Below, piece after piece: positions 33,250 to 42,344 of a DNA stretch of 64,000 nucleotides. A model generated the notes under the pieces. The model had not been told where the DNA came from. It was given only the letters and a program-made list of their open reading frames with translations, and searched no databases. The translations under genes and the position numbers were made by a program. This DNA comes from DASSKA01 sp963839365 (GTDB lineage Bacteria > Actinomycetota > Actinomycetes > Propionibacteriales > Nocardioidaceae). The stretch covers positions 386,269 to 450,268 of the forward strand of contig CAWIUT010000002.1 in the NCBI GenBank assembly GCA_963839365.1, in the 5' to 3' direction. Numbering within the stretch: the first letter of the stretch is position 1; every line of letters begins with the position of its first letter.

Positions 33250-34353
33250 ATGTCGGGCCCCAACTCCGCCTACGACCCGGTCGAGGTCACTGCGCTCAAG
33301 CCGGAGGAGGTCGAGGCGATGCGGGAGGCCGCGCTGACGGCGATCGCGGCCGCGACCGATCTCGACGAGCTGAAGCGTGTGCGCACCGCTCACGCCGGCG
33401 ACCGCTCTCCACTGGCCCTCGCGAACCGCGAGATCGGAGCCCTGCCGCCGCAGGCGCGCAAGGACGCCGGGATGCGGGTCGGCCGCGCTCGCGGCGCGGT
33501 CAACGAGGCACTGGCCGTCCGGCTCGCGGAGCTGGAGGCCGAGCACGAGGCGAGGGTGCTCGTCGAGGAGACAGTGGATGTCACGCTGCCGTGGGACCGC
33601 AGGCTGGCCGGTGCCCGTCACCCGCTGACCACCCTCCAGGAGCTGATCGCCGATGTGTTCGTCGCGATGGGGTGGGAGGTCGCCGAAGGGCCCGAGGTCG
33701 AGGCGGAGTGGCTGAACTTCGACGCGCTCAACCTCGGTGCAGACCACCCGGCCCGCACCATGCAGGACACCTTCTGGGTCGAGCCCTCCGACGGTGGGCT
33801 GGTGCTGCGCACCCACACGTCCCCGGTGCAGGCCCGCACGATGCTCACCCGGCGACCGCCGATCTACGTGATCTGCCCCGGGCGCGTGTTCCGCACCGAT
33901 GAGCTGGACGCCACCCACAGCCCGGTGTTCCACCAGGTCGAGGGCCTGGTGGTCGACAAGGGCATCTCCATGGCTCACCTCAAGGGCAGCCTGGACCACT
34001 TCGCGCAGGCGATGTTCGGCGAGGCGATCACGACCCGCTTCCGTCCGTCGTACTTCCCGTTCACCGAGCCGAGCGCCGAGGTGGACCTGGTCTGCTTCAC
34101 CTGCCTTGGCCGGGCGCCCGCGGTCGACACCTGCCGGACCTGCAAGGGCGAGGGCTGGATCGAGTGGGGCGGCTGCGGGGTGGTCAACCCACGCGTGCTG
34201 AGCGCCTGCGGGATCGACAGCGACGAGTACACCGGGTTCGCCTTCGGCATGGGCATCGAGCGGACCCTGATGTTCCGGCACGGCACTGCCGACATGCGGC
34301 ACTTCTTCGAAGGTGACGTCCGGTTCACCACGGCGTTCGGGACGGAGGTCTGA
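33250..34353 (+). CDS. pheS: Phenylalanine-tRNA ligase alpha subunit
   Basis: 367 residues. An N-terminal coiled coil (about 20-100) that contacts tRNA is followed by the class II catalytic core: HPLTTLQELI, TSPVQARTM (motif 2 region), GRVFRTDELDATHSP, and motif 3 GFAFGMGIERTLMFRHG. The cysteine cluster CFTCLGRAPAVDTCRTCKGEG is a zinc-type loop seen in some bacterial PheS proteins. ATG 33250 has GGAGAAAGG upstream. Its last base is the first base of pheT. Confidence 0.96.
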   Translation: MSGPNSAYDPVEVTALKPEEVEAMREAALTAIAAATDLDELKRVRTAHAGDRSPLALANREIGALPPQARKDAGMRVGRARGAVNEALAVRLAELEAEHEARVLVEETVDVTLPWDRRLAGARHPLTTLQELIADVFVAMGWEVAEGPEVEAEWLNFDALNLGADHPARTMQDTFWVEPSDGGLVLRTHTSPVQARTMLTRRPPIYVICPGRVFRTDELDATHSPVFHQVEGLVVDKGISMAHLKGSLDHFAQAMFGEAITTRFRPSYFPFTEPSAEVDLVCFTCLGRAPAVDTCRTCKGEGWIEWGGCGVVNPRVLSACGIDSDEYTGFAFGMGIERTLMFRHGTADMRHFFEGDVRFTTAFGTEV

Positions 34354-36851
34354 TGCGCGCGCCCATCTCGTGGATCAGGGAGTACGTCGACCTGCCACCC
34401 GACCTGACCCCGGTGGAGCTGGCGCACCGTCTCACCGCGCTGGGACTGAAGCTGGAGGCGCTCGAGGCGCCCGGCCACGACATCGAGGGGCCGCTCGTGG
34501 TGGGGCGGGTGCTCGAGGTCACCGCCGAGCCGCAGAAGAACGGCAAGGTGATCCGGTGGTGCCAGGTCGACGTCGGCCCGGCTCACAACACCGACACCGG
34601 CGCGCGGGGCATCGTGTGCGGCGCGGACAACTTCGCCGAGGGCGACCTCGTGGTGGTCTCCTTGCCGGGGTCGGTGCTGCCCGGCGGCTTCGCGATCTCA
34701 GCCCGCAAGACCTACGGCCACCTGTCGGACGGGATGATCTGCTCCACCCGGGAGCTCGGCATCGGCGACGACCACGACGGGATCTTGGTGCTCGACGCGC
34801 GCTTCGACGGGGACGTCAAGCCCGGCGACGACGCGATGCCGCTGCTCGGCCTGCGCAACGACGTCATCGAGTTCGAGATCAACCCCGACCGCGCCTACGC
34901 GCTGTCGCTGCGTGGCATCGCCCGGGAGGCGGCCCTCGGCTTCGGGGTGCGGTTCCACGACCCGGCCGAACGGCCGGTACCGGCGCCGAACGACAACGGC
35001 TACCCGGTCAGGGTGGAGGCACCGGACGGCTGCCCGGTCTTCGCCACCCGCACGGTCACCGGGTTCAACCCGGCGGCGCCGACGCCGCGGTGGATCGCCC
35101 GGCGGGTGCAGCTCGCCGGCATGCGCCCGATCTCCCTCGCGGTCGACATCACCAACTACGTGATGCTCGAGCTCGGCCAGCCGATCCACGGCTACGACGG
35201 CGACCGGCTGGCCGGTCCGATCGTCGTACGCCGCGCGGAGACGGGGGAGAGGCTCACCACGCTGGACGGTGTGGCCCGCACGCTCGATCCCGAGGACCTG
35301 CTGATCACCGACGACAGCGGCCCGATCGGTCTCGCCGGTGTGATGGGTGGCCAGACCACCGAGCTGTCGGAGACCACCGGCCACGTCGTGATCGAGGCCG
35401 CCCACTTCGCGCCGGTCTCCGTGTTCCGCACCGCCCGGCGCCACAAGCTGCCCTCCGAGGCGTCCAGGCGGTTCGAGCGAGGAGTGGACCCGATGCTGCC
35501 GGCGTACGCCGCGGACCGGGTCGCGCACCTGCTCGTGGAGCACGGCGGCGGCACCATCGCCGACGGCGTCACCTACGTCGGTGCCCCGCCGCAGCCGGAG
35601 AGCATCAACATCCGCGCCGACCTGCCGGCGCGCGTGACCGGCATCCCGGTCGACCCCCCGAGCGTCGCGCGGCACCTGGAGGACGTCGGCTGCACGGTCT
35701 CCGTGCGGGGGGACCAGCTGGCCGCCACGCCGCCGTCCTGGCGGCCGGACCTGAACGACCCCTACAACCTGGTCGAAGAGGTCGCCCGGCTGGTCGGCTA
35801 CGACAGCGTGCCCTCGGTGCTGCCGCCCGCGCCGCCGGGGCGTGGCCTGTCGCGGCGCCAGCGGATGCGTCGGCGGATCGGCTTCGCGTTGGCGGGGGCC
35901 GGCCTGGTAGAGGTCAAGACCTATCCCTTCGTCGGGCGCGACGACCTGGACGCGCTCGGTCTGGCCGAGCACGACCCGCGGCGGCAGACGGTGCGGATCG
36001 CCAACCCGTTGTCCGCGGAGCAGCCCGAGCTGGCGACCACGCTGCTGCCGGGGGTGCTCCGCGCGACCGCGCGGAACGTCAGCCGGGGCACGTCCAACCT
36101 GGCGGTGTACGAGACGGACAAGGCGTTCTTCCCGACCCCGGACCGACGCCCGGCCCCGATCCTCGGGGTCGAACGGCGGCCGGGCGACGCCGAGCTCGCC
36201 GCGCTCCACGCCGCGGTCCCGCCCCAGCCGCTCTTCTTGACCGCGGTGCTGACGGGCGACCGGGAGCAGAGCGGCTGGTGGGGTGCCGGCCGTCCGGTCA
36301 GCTGGGCCGACGCCGTGCAGGTGGTCCGCGAGGTCGCGCACGTGCTGGGCCTCGAGGTGCAGGTGGCCGCGGCACAGCGGGCGCCGTGGCATCCGGGGCG
36401 CTGTGCCCGGATCCGGGTGGGCGACACCGAGCTCGGACACGCCGGTGAGCTGCATCCCCGGGTCTGCAAGGCCTACGGCGTCCCGCCACGGACCTGCGCT
36501 GTGGAGATCGACCTGGATGCGCTGATGACGGCCGCTCCTGCGGTCGCCCGCGCACCGCAGTTCTCCACCTACCCGGTGGCCAAGGAGGACGTGGCCCTGG
36601 TCGTGGACGCGGACCTGCCGGCCGCCACCCTGGCCGCCACCCTGCGCGAGGGGGCCGGCGAGCTCTGCGAGTCGGTGCGGCTGTTCGACGTGTACACCGG
36701 CGACCAGATCGGCGCCGGCCGCAAGTCGCTCGCGTTCGCGCTGCGCTTCCGCGCCCCGGACCGCACGCTCGCCGAGGCGGACGCCGCCGCAGCGCGCGAC
36801 GCCGCCGTCGCGCTGGCTACCGAGCGGCACGGAGCCGTCCAGCGCGCCTGA
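34353..36851 (+). CDS. pheT: Phenylalanine-tRNA ligase beta subunit
   Basis: 832 residues. Domains visible in order are the N-terminal OB tRNA-binding domain (about 42-150), the B3/B4 editing domain (about 215-400, with the substrate-pocket segment SEASRRFERGVDP), B5 (about 400-480), the catalytic-like core and the C-terminal anticodon-binding FDX-ACB domain (FSTYPVAKEDVALVVD onward). Forms the alpha2beta2 synthetase with PheS. Convergent with the protease gene; stops are three bases apart. Confidence 0.96.
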   Translation: MRAPISWIREYVDLPPDLTPVELAHRLTALGLKLEALEAPGHDIEGPLVVGRVLEVTAEPQKNGKVIRWCQVDVGPAHNTDTGARGIVCGADNFAEGDLVVVSLPGSVLPGGFAISARKTYGHLSDGMICSTRELGIGDDHDGILVLDARFDGDVKPGDDAMPLLGLRNDVIEFEINPDRAYALSLRGIAREAALGFGVRFHDPAERPVPAPNDNGYPVRVEAPDGCPVFATRTVTGFNPAAPTPRWIARRVQLAGMRPISLAVDITNYVMLELGQPIHGYDGDRLAGPIVVRRAETGERLTTLDGVARTLDPEDLLITDDSGPIGLAGVMGGQTTELSETTGHVVIEAAHFAPVSVFRTARRHKLPSEASRRFERGVDPMLPAYAADRVAHLLVEHGGGTIADGVTYVGAPPQPESINIRADLPARVTGIPVDPPSVARHLEDVGCTVSVRGDQLAATPPSWRPDLNDPYNLVEEVARLVGYDSVPSVLPPAPPGRGLSRRQRMRRRIGFALAGAGLVEVKTYPFVGRDDLDALGLAEHDPRRQTVRIANPLSAEQPELATTLLPGVLRATARNVSRGTSNLAVYETDKAFFPTPDRRPAPILGVERRPGDAELAALHAAVPPQPLFLTAVLTGDREQSGWWGAGRPVSWADAVQVVREVAHVLGLEVQVAAAQRAPWHPGRCARIRVGDTELGHAGELHPRVCKAYGVPPRTCAVEIDLDALMTAAPAVARAPQFSTYPVAKEDVALVVDADLPAATLAATLREGAGELCESVRLFDVYTGDQIGAGRKSLAFALRFRAPDRTLAEADAAAARDAAVALATERHGAVQRA

Positions 36852-36853
36852 CC

Positions 36854-37816
36854 CTAGTCGACCAGCTCGGTCGGCCGGGCGACGACGTCGACGAGGGCGC
36901 CGTTGCGCAGCACGGTGATCTCGGTGCGTGAGCCGATGGCGTCACCGAGCAGCTGCCGTTGCAGCGACTGGGCGTCGCGGAGCGGGGTGCCGTTCACCGC
37001 GAGCACCAGGTCCCCGGCGTGCAGGCCGCTGGTCTCCGCGGGGCTGCCGGTGACCACCTCGACGACGCGCAAGGCGCTGACCTGGCCGGTGCGCTCCGGC
37101 CACGGCGGTGGCAGGGGGGCGGGTCCGGTGACCAGGCCGAGGTAGGCCCGACGGACCCGACCGTCGTGCATGAGCGCGGCGACGATCTGCCGGGTCGTCG
37201 CGTTGATCGGCACCGCGAGGCCCATGCCGATCCCGGCCAGCGCGGTGTTGATCCCCACGACACGTCCCGACGCGTCGGCCAGCGCACCTCCGGAGTTGCC
37301 CGGGTTCAGCGCGGCGTCGGTCTGGATCACGTCCTCGATGACGCGGGCGGCGTTCCGGGTGCGGGCGGGCATCGCGCGGCCGAGTGCGCTGACCACCCCG
37401 GCGGTGACGGTTCCGGCCAGCCCGAGCGGGTTGCCCACCGCGACCACCAGCATCCCGACGCGCAGCCGGTCGGCGTCGCCGTACTCGGGAGGGTCCGGAA
37501 CCGGACGGTCCGTGCGCAGCACGGCCAGGTCGGACAGCGGGTCGCGTCCGACCACCGAGAACCGTGCCGTCACCCCGTCCGAGAAGGACGCCGCACCGCT
37601 CGCGGCGGCCCTTCGGCCCTCGCCGACCACGTGGGCGTTGGTGAGCAGGAGCCCCTCGTGGGTGAGGACCACGGCCGAGCCCGCGGAGCCGCCGTGCCCG
37701 TCCCGCACCCGGACCGCAGCGACACGGGGCGTCAGGTCGGCTGCCACGCGGGTGACGATCCGCGAGTAGGCGTCCAGAGGAGGCTCGGGGACCGAGTTGG
37801 GTTCGCGAGGCTGCAT
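36854..37816 (-). CDS. HtrA-like (S1C) serine protease with PDZ domain, no obvious signal peptide
   Basis: 320 residues. Trypsin-like triad His62 (LTNAHVV), Asp96 (SDLAVLR), Ser175 (NPGNSGGAL), with the oxyanion loop AVGNPLGL. A PDZ domain occupies about 225-315 (VVTGSPAETSGLHAGDLVLAVNG). Usual HtrA proteins are exported or membrane anchored, but neither a signal peptide nor a transmembrane helix is visible here, so it is predicted cytoplasmic unless a start lies elsewhere. The intergenic 37817-37950 also holds the arg promoter. Confidence 0.88.
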   Translation of the reverse strand: MQPREPNSVPEPPLDAYSRIVTRVAADLTPRVAAVRVRDGHGGSAGSAVVLTHEGLLLTNAHVVGEGRRAAASGAASFSDGVTARFSVVGRDPLSDLAVLRTDRPVPDPPEYGDADRLRVGMLVVAVGNPLGLAGTVTAGVVSALGRAMPARTRNAARVIEDVIQTDAALNPGNSGGALADASGRVVGINTALAGIGMGLAVPINATTRQIVAALMHDGRVRRAYLGLVTGPAPLPPPWPERTGQVSALRVVEVVTGSPAETSGLHAGDLVLAVNGTPLRDAQSLQRQLLGDAIGSRTEITVLRNGALVDVVARPTELVD

Positions 37817-37919
37817 GGCCGCTCCCGATTACATGATTACGACGTCGAGACAACGACCCGACGCCCGGGAAGATTCCTCGGTCCGGGCCCGCGCCGGCGG
37901 CGGGGGACGGGGGCGCGCG

Positions 37920-37950
37920 TGTACATGCGATCCTATGTATACTCATGCGC
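37920..37950 (+). promoter_or_regulatory. Leaderless arg operon promoter with overlapping inverted repeat
   Basis: TATACT at 37938-37943 is a near-ideal -10 box, and the ATG at 37951 lies seven bases further, so the transcript probably begins with that ATG. TGTACAT (37920-37926) and ATGTATA (37935-37941) form a one-mismatch inverted repeat overlapping the -10 box, placed as an ArgR operator (ARG box) should be. ArgR binding is inference. Confidence 0.6.
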
Positions 37951-38985
37951 ATGTCTGAGCAGTCGATCAACGTGGCGGTCGCCGGTGCCAGCGGGTACGC
38001 CGGCGGCGAGGTGCTGCGCCTGCTGCTGGGCCACCCCGGTGTCAGGGTCGGAGCGGTCACGGCAGGGTCGAACGCCGGCCAGCGGCTCGGCGCCCTGCAG
38101 CCGCACCTGCTGCCCCTCGCCGACCGGATGCTGGAGGAGACCACCGTCGAGACCCTCGCCGGCCACGACGTCGTGTTCCTGGCGCTGCCGCACGGACAGT
38201 CCGCGGCCCTCGCCGAGCAGCTGCCCGGGAGCGCGGTGGTCATCGACTGCGGTGCGGACTTCCGACTGCGCGACGCCGCTGCGTGGGAGCGGTACTACGG
38301 TGGCGAGCACGCCGGCAGCTGGCCCTACGGGATGCCCGAGCTCGGCGACCAGCGGACCCGGCTCCGCGGCGCCACCCGCATCGCGGTGCCCGGCTGCTAC
38401 CCGACCGTCTCCACGCTGACGATCGCGCCCGCCGTCGAGGCCGGCATCGTGGACCCGGCCGACGTGGTGGTCGTGGCCGCGTCGGGCACCTCCGGAGCCG
38501 GCAAGTCGGCCAAGCCGCACCTGCTCGGCTCGGAGGTGATGGGCTCGGCCAGCGCCTACGGCGTGGGCGGCACCCACCGGCACACTCCCGAGATCGTCCA
38601 GAACCTCTCCGCGCTCACCGACGCCCGGGTGCGCGTCTCGTTCACCCCGGTGCTGGTGCCCATGCCTCGCGGCATCCTCGCCACCTGCTCCGCACCGACG
38701 TCGGTGTCGTCGGCCGAGGCCTACGACACCTACCAGAAGGCCTACGCCGACGAGCCGTTCGTGCACGTGCTGCCTGAGGGGCAGTGGCCACAGACCAAGG
38801 CCGTGACGGGCTCCAACGCCGTGCAGGTCCAGGTCACCGTGGACCCCGACGCCGGCCGCCTGGTCGCGGTCGGGGCGGTGGACAACCTGGCCAAGGGCAC
38901 GGGTGGCGCCGCGGTGCAGTGCATGAACCTCGCCCTCGGGCTGCCGGAGGCCACCGGCCTGACCACCGTTGGAGTCGCACCATGA
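37951..38985 (+). CDS. argC: N-acetyl-gamma-glutamyl-phosphate reductase
   Basis: 344 residues. Rossmann motif VAVAGASGYAGGEVLRLL, the active-site cysteine in AVPGCYPTVSTL, and ASGTSGAGK and YGVGGTHRHTPEI are all typical. Third step of arginine synthesis. ATG 37951 is preferred over ATG 37945 because the former sits at the predicted transcription start. First gene of argCJBDFRGH. Confidence 0.95.
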   Translation: MSEQSINVAVAGASGYAGGEVLRLLLGHPGVRVGAVTAGSNAGQRLGALQPHLLPLADRMLEETTVETLAGHDVVFLALPHGQSAALAEQLPGSAVVIDCGADFRLRDAAAWERYYGGEHAGSWPYGMPELGDQRTRLRGATRIAVPGCYPTVSTLTIAPAVEAGIVDPADVVVVAASGTSGAGKSAKPHLLGSEVMGSASAYGVGGTHRHTPEIVQNLSALTDARVRVSFTPVLVPMPRGILATCSAPTSVSSAEAYDTYQKAYADEPFVHVLPEGQWPQTKAVTGSNAVQVQVTVDPDAGRLVAVGAVDNLAKGTGGAAVQCMNLALGLPEATGLTTVGVAP

Positions 38986-39037
38986 GCCGCACCCCACGAG
39001 ACCGAACGCTCCGCTCGACCGGTCGCAGGGGGGTCGC

Positions 39038-40189
39038 ATGAGCGTCACGCACCCCCGCGGGTTCCGGGCCTCCGGTGTCACCGCGGGGCTGAAGAGCTCC
39101 GGCGACCCCGACGTCGCGGTGGTCGCCAGCGACGGTCCGTACTACTCCTCCGCCAGCGTCTTCACCGCGAACCGGTGCAAGGCCAACCCGGTGCTGTGGA
39201 GCGAGCAGGTCGCCAAGGGCGGCATGGTGAAGGCCGTGGTGCTCAACTCCGGAGGCGCCAACTGCTACACCGGCTCCGAGGGGTTCGCCATCACCCACGC
39301 CACCGCCGAGAAGGTCGCCGCGGGCCTGGGCGCCGGCGCCGGTGAGGTGGTGGTCTGCTCCACCGGCCTGATCGGCATGCTCAACGACCGTGACGACCTG
39401 CTCGCGGGCGTGGACTCCGCCCTGCAGGCGCTGTCGTACGACGGGGGTGGTGACGCCGCCCGGGCGATCATGACCACCAACTCCGTCCCCAAGCAGGTGG
39501 TCGTCGAACGGGACGGCTGGAGCGTCGGCGGGATGGCCAAGGGGGCCGGGATGCTCGCGCCGCAGCTGGCCACGATGCTCGTCGTACTCACCACCGACGC
39601 GCAGGTCGGCACCGCGGAGGCGGACCGGGCGCTGCGCACGGCCACCCGGGTCAGCTTCGACCGGCTGGACGCCGACGGGTGCATGTCCACCAACGACACC
39701 GTCACGCTGCTCGCCAACGGCGCCTCCGGTGCTGCTCCCACCACCGAGGAGCTCGCCGACGCCTTGGTGGAGGCCTGCACGGACCTCGCCAGGCAGCTTC
39801 TCGCCGACGCCGAGGGCGCCGACCACGAGATCGCGATCACGGTGGTCGGCGCCGCCGACGAGGACGATGCCGTCGAGGTGGCCCGCTCGGTGGCCCGCAG
39901 CAACCTGTTCAAGGCTGCGGTGTTCGGCAAGGACCCGAACTGGGGCCGGGTGCTTGCCTCCCTCGGGACGACCACGGCGACCTTCGACCCCGCGGACCTG
40001 GACGTGGCCATGAACGGGGTCTGGGTGTGCAAGGCGTCCGAGCCGCACGAACCTCCCGACCGGGTCGACCTGTCTGCCCGCGAGGTCACCGTCACCATCG
40101 ACCTCAAGGCCGGACCCGCCCGCGCCACCGTGTGGACCAACGACCTGACCCACGCCTACGTCCACGAGAACTCCGCCTACTCGAGCTGA
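39038..40189 (+). CDS. argJ: Bifunctional ornithine acetyltransferase / N-acetylglutamate synthase
   Basis: 383 residues. The self-cleavage region GGMAKGAGMLAPQLATML contains the Ala-Thr bond whose Thr becomes the nucleophile of the beta chain; GCMSTNDTV and FGKDPNWGRVLASLG follow. ArgJ recycles the acetyl group from acetylornithine to glutamate. ATG 39038 begins MSVTHPRGFRASGV, the normal N-terminus. 52 bases follow argC; a frame extending into argC is not protein-like. Confidence 0.95.
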   Translation: MSVTHPRGFRASGVTAGLKSSGDPDVAVVASDGPYYSSASVFTANRCKANPVLWSEQVAKGGMVKAVVLNSGGANCYTGSEGFAITHATAEKVAAGLGAGAGEVVVCSTGLIGMLNDRDDLLAGVDSALQALSYDGGGDAARAIMTTNSVPKQVVVERDGWSVGGMAKGAGMLAPQLATMLVVLTTDAQVGTAEADRALRTATRVSFDRLDADGCMSTNDTVTLLANGASGAAPTTEELADALVEACTDLARQLLADAEGADHEIAITVVGAADEDDAVEVARSVARSNLFKAAVFGKDPNWGRVLASLGTTTATFDPADLDVAMNGVWVCKASEPHEPPDRVDLSAREVTVTIDLKAGPARATVWTNDLTHAYVHENSAYSS

Positions 40190-40194
40190 GAGAC

Positions 40195-41148
40195 ATGAGC
40201 ACTTCCACGAACGGGAACGGCCCGCAGCTGAGCGGGCGACGGGCGCGTGCGCTGGCGAAGGCCGCCGTCCTCACCGAGGCGCTGCCGTGGCTGGAGGAGT
40301 TCCACGGCAAGACGGTCGTGATCAAGTACGGCGGCAACGCGATGGTCGACGACCAGCTCAAGCACGCGTTCGCCGAGGACATCGTCTTCCTCCGGTACGC
40401 CGGCCTACGGCCGGTCGTGGTGCACGGCGGCGGCCCGCAGATCTCGTCGATGCTCGACCGGCTCGGCATCGACAGCGAGTTCAAGGGCGGGCTGCGGGTC
40501 ACCTCCCCGGAGGCGATGGACGTGGTGCGGATGGTCCTGGTCGGCCAGGTCGGCCGGGAGCTGGTCGGGCTGCTCAACCAGCACGGTCCGCTCGCCGTCG
40601 GACTGTCGGGTGAGGACGCCGGCTTGTTCACCGCCGAGCGGACCACCGCGATCATCGACGGCGAGCCGGTCGACATCGGTCTGGTCGGCAACGTGGTCAA
40701 GGTGCGTCCCGAGGCCGTTCAGGACCTCATCGACGCCGGGCGGATCCCGGTGGTCTCCGGAGTGGCGCCCGACGAGACCGGGGTGGTGCACAACGTGAAC
40801 GCCGACACCGCCGCCGCCGCCCTGGCCGCCGCGCTGGACGCCGAGAAGCTGCTGGTGCTCACGGACGTGGAGGGGCTCTACCGCAACTGGCCGGACAGCG
40901 ACGAGGTGATCGGGCAGATCGACGTCGACCAGCTCGCGGCACTGCTGCCGGGGCTCGCCTCCGGCATGGTGCCGAAGATGCAGGCCTGCCTGGACGCGGT
41001 CCGCAGCGGCGTCTCCCGGGCCAGCGTGATCGACGGCCGGATCCCGCACTCGCTGCTGCTGGAGATCTTCACCGACGAGGGCAGCGGCACCATGGTCGTC
41101 CCCAACCCCGACTCCGCGGTCGACGCGGTGGAGCTGGAGGAGCTGTGA
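40195..41148 (+). CDS. argB: Acetylglutamate kinase
   Basis: 317 residues of the amino acid kinase family. VVIKYGGNAM, VVHGGGPQIS, LGLSGEDAG-like VGLSGEDAGLF, and NVNADTAAAALAAALDAEKL with LTDVEGLY are conserved. The N-terminal helix (about 10-35) is the kind that forms the arginine-sensitive hexamer, so feedback inhibition is likely. Five bases after argJ; overlaps argD by four. Confidence 0.96.
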   Translation: MSTSTNGNGPQLSGRRARALAKAAVLTEALPWLEEFHGKTVVIKYGGNAMVDDQLKHAFAEDIVFLRYAGLRPVVVHGGGPQISSMLDRLGIDSEFKGGLRVTSPEAMDVVRMVLVGQVGRELVGLLNQHGPLAVGLSGEDAGLFTAERTTAIIDGEPVDIGLVGNVVKVRPEAVQDLIDAGRIPVVSGVAPDETGVVHNVNADTAAAALAAALDAEKLLVLTDVEGLYRNWPDSDEVIGQIDVDQLAALLPGLASGMVPKMQACLDAVRSGVSRASVIDGRIPHSLLLEIFTDEGSGTMVVPNPDSAVDAVELEEL

Positions 41149-42344
41149 GTCTGACCGACCAGTGGCAGGAGCGCTACTCCCGTGCGCTGATGAACACGTT
41201 CGGGCCGCCGAAGCTGGTGCTCAGCCGCGGGGAGGGCGCCTACGTCTGGGACGCGGACGGCCGCCGCTACCTCGACCTCCTCGGAGGCATCGCGGTCAAC
41301 GCGCTCGGGCACGGCCATCCGGCGCTGGTCGCGGCGGTCAGCGAGCAGCTGCGCACGCTCGGCCACGTGTCCAACTTCTTCGCCACCGAGCCGCAGATCC
41401 GGCTCGCCGAGAAGCTGCTGGAGCTGCTGGGGGCCTCGACAGGCTCGGCCGGCGGGGGGAAGGTCTTCTTCGCCAACTCCGGCACCGAGGCGAACGAGGC
41501 GGCGTTCAAGCTCACCCGCCGCACCGGGCGTACCGGGCTGGTGGCCGCCGAGGGCAGCTTCCACGGCCGCAGCATGGGCGCGCTGGCGCTTACCGCGAAG
41601 GCGGCCTACCGCGAGCCGTTCGAGCCGCTGCCGGGAGAGGTGACCTTCGTGCCGTACGGCGACGCTGCCGCACTCGCCGAGGCGGTGGACGCGTCCACGG
41701 CCGCGGTGGTCCTCGAGCCGGTGCAGGGGGAGGCCGGGGTCGTGGTGCCGCCGGCGGGCTACCTGGACCAGGCCCGGCAGACCGCCGCGAGGCACGGCGC
41801 CCTGCTGTGGCTGGACGAGGTGCAGTCCGGGATGGGACGCACCGGACGCTGGTTCGCCCACCAGCCCGGTGTCAGCCCGGACGTGGTCACTCTCGCCAAG
41901 GGCCTGGCGGGCGGGATCCCCATCGGCGCGTGCATCGCCCTGGGCGACGCCGCCGACCTGCTCCAGCCGGGAAACCACGGCACCACCTTCGGCGGCAACC
42001 CGGTCGCGGCCGCCGCCGCGCTGGCGGTGATCGAGACCATCGAGAAGGAGGGACTGCTCGCGCACGCCACCGAGATGGGGGAACAGCTGCGGGCGGGCCT
42101 GGCCGACCCGCGGGTCACCGAGGTGCGTGGCGAGGGGCTGCTGGTCGGCCTCGACCTGGACCGGCCGGTGGCCCCGGCCGTGGTGCAGGCGGCCCAGTTG
42201 GCGGGGTTCATCGTCAACGCGTGCTCGCCGGAACGGATCCGGCTGGCCCCGCCGCTGATCCTCACCTCGGAGCAGGTCGCGGAGTTCACCGCGGCCTGGC
42301 CCGGCATCCTGGACGCGGCCTACGCGCAGGCGGACTCGGCGTGA
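41145..42344 (+). CDS. argD: Acetylornithine aminotransferase
   Basis: 399 residues, PLP class III. LLGGIAVNALGHGHP, FFANSGTEANEAAFKL, the cofactor Asp in LLWLDEVQSGMGRTG and the Schiff-base lysine in TLAKGLAGGIPIGA are present. GTG start at 41145 overlaps argB. Residues about 96-106 (ASTGSAGGG) are an insert between helix and the KVFFANSG strand and coincide with a repeat-like DNA element. Confidence 0.95.
   Translation: MSLTDQWQERYSRALMNTFGPPKLVLSRGEGAYVWDADGRRYLDLLGGIAVNALGHGHPALVAAVSEQLRTLGHVSNFFATEPQIRLAEKLLELLGASTGSAGGGKVFFANSGTEANEAAFKLTRRTGRTGLVAAEGSFHGRSMGALALTAKAAYREPFEPLPGEVTFVPYGDAAALAEAVDASTAAVVLEPVQGEAGVVVPPAGYLDQARQTAARHGALLWLDEVQSGMGRTGRWFAHQPGVSPDVVTLAKGLAGGIPIGACIALGDAADLLQPGNHGTTFGGNPVAAAAALAVIETIEKEGLLAHATEMGEQLRAGLADPRVTEVRGEGLLVGLDLDRPVAPAVVQAAQLAGFIVNACSPERIRLAPPLILTSEQVAEFTAAWPGILDAAYAQADSA
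41432..41450. repeat. REP-like imperfect palindrome inside argD
   Basis: GGCCTCGACAGGCTCGGCC has the layout of the short TCGACAGGCTC intergenic repeat that I recall as common in several actinobacterial genomes. It is in frame and encodes an ArgD insert not expected from the family. Copy number in this genome was not testable; only this copy was noticed in the window. Confidence 0.5.

Noticed and set aside
36852..36853. Terminator between pheT and the protease gene
   Set aside because: The stops are separated by two bases and no hairpin with a T-tract is visible.
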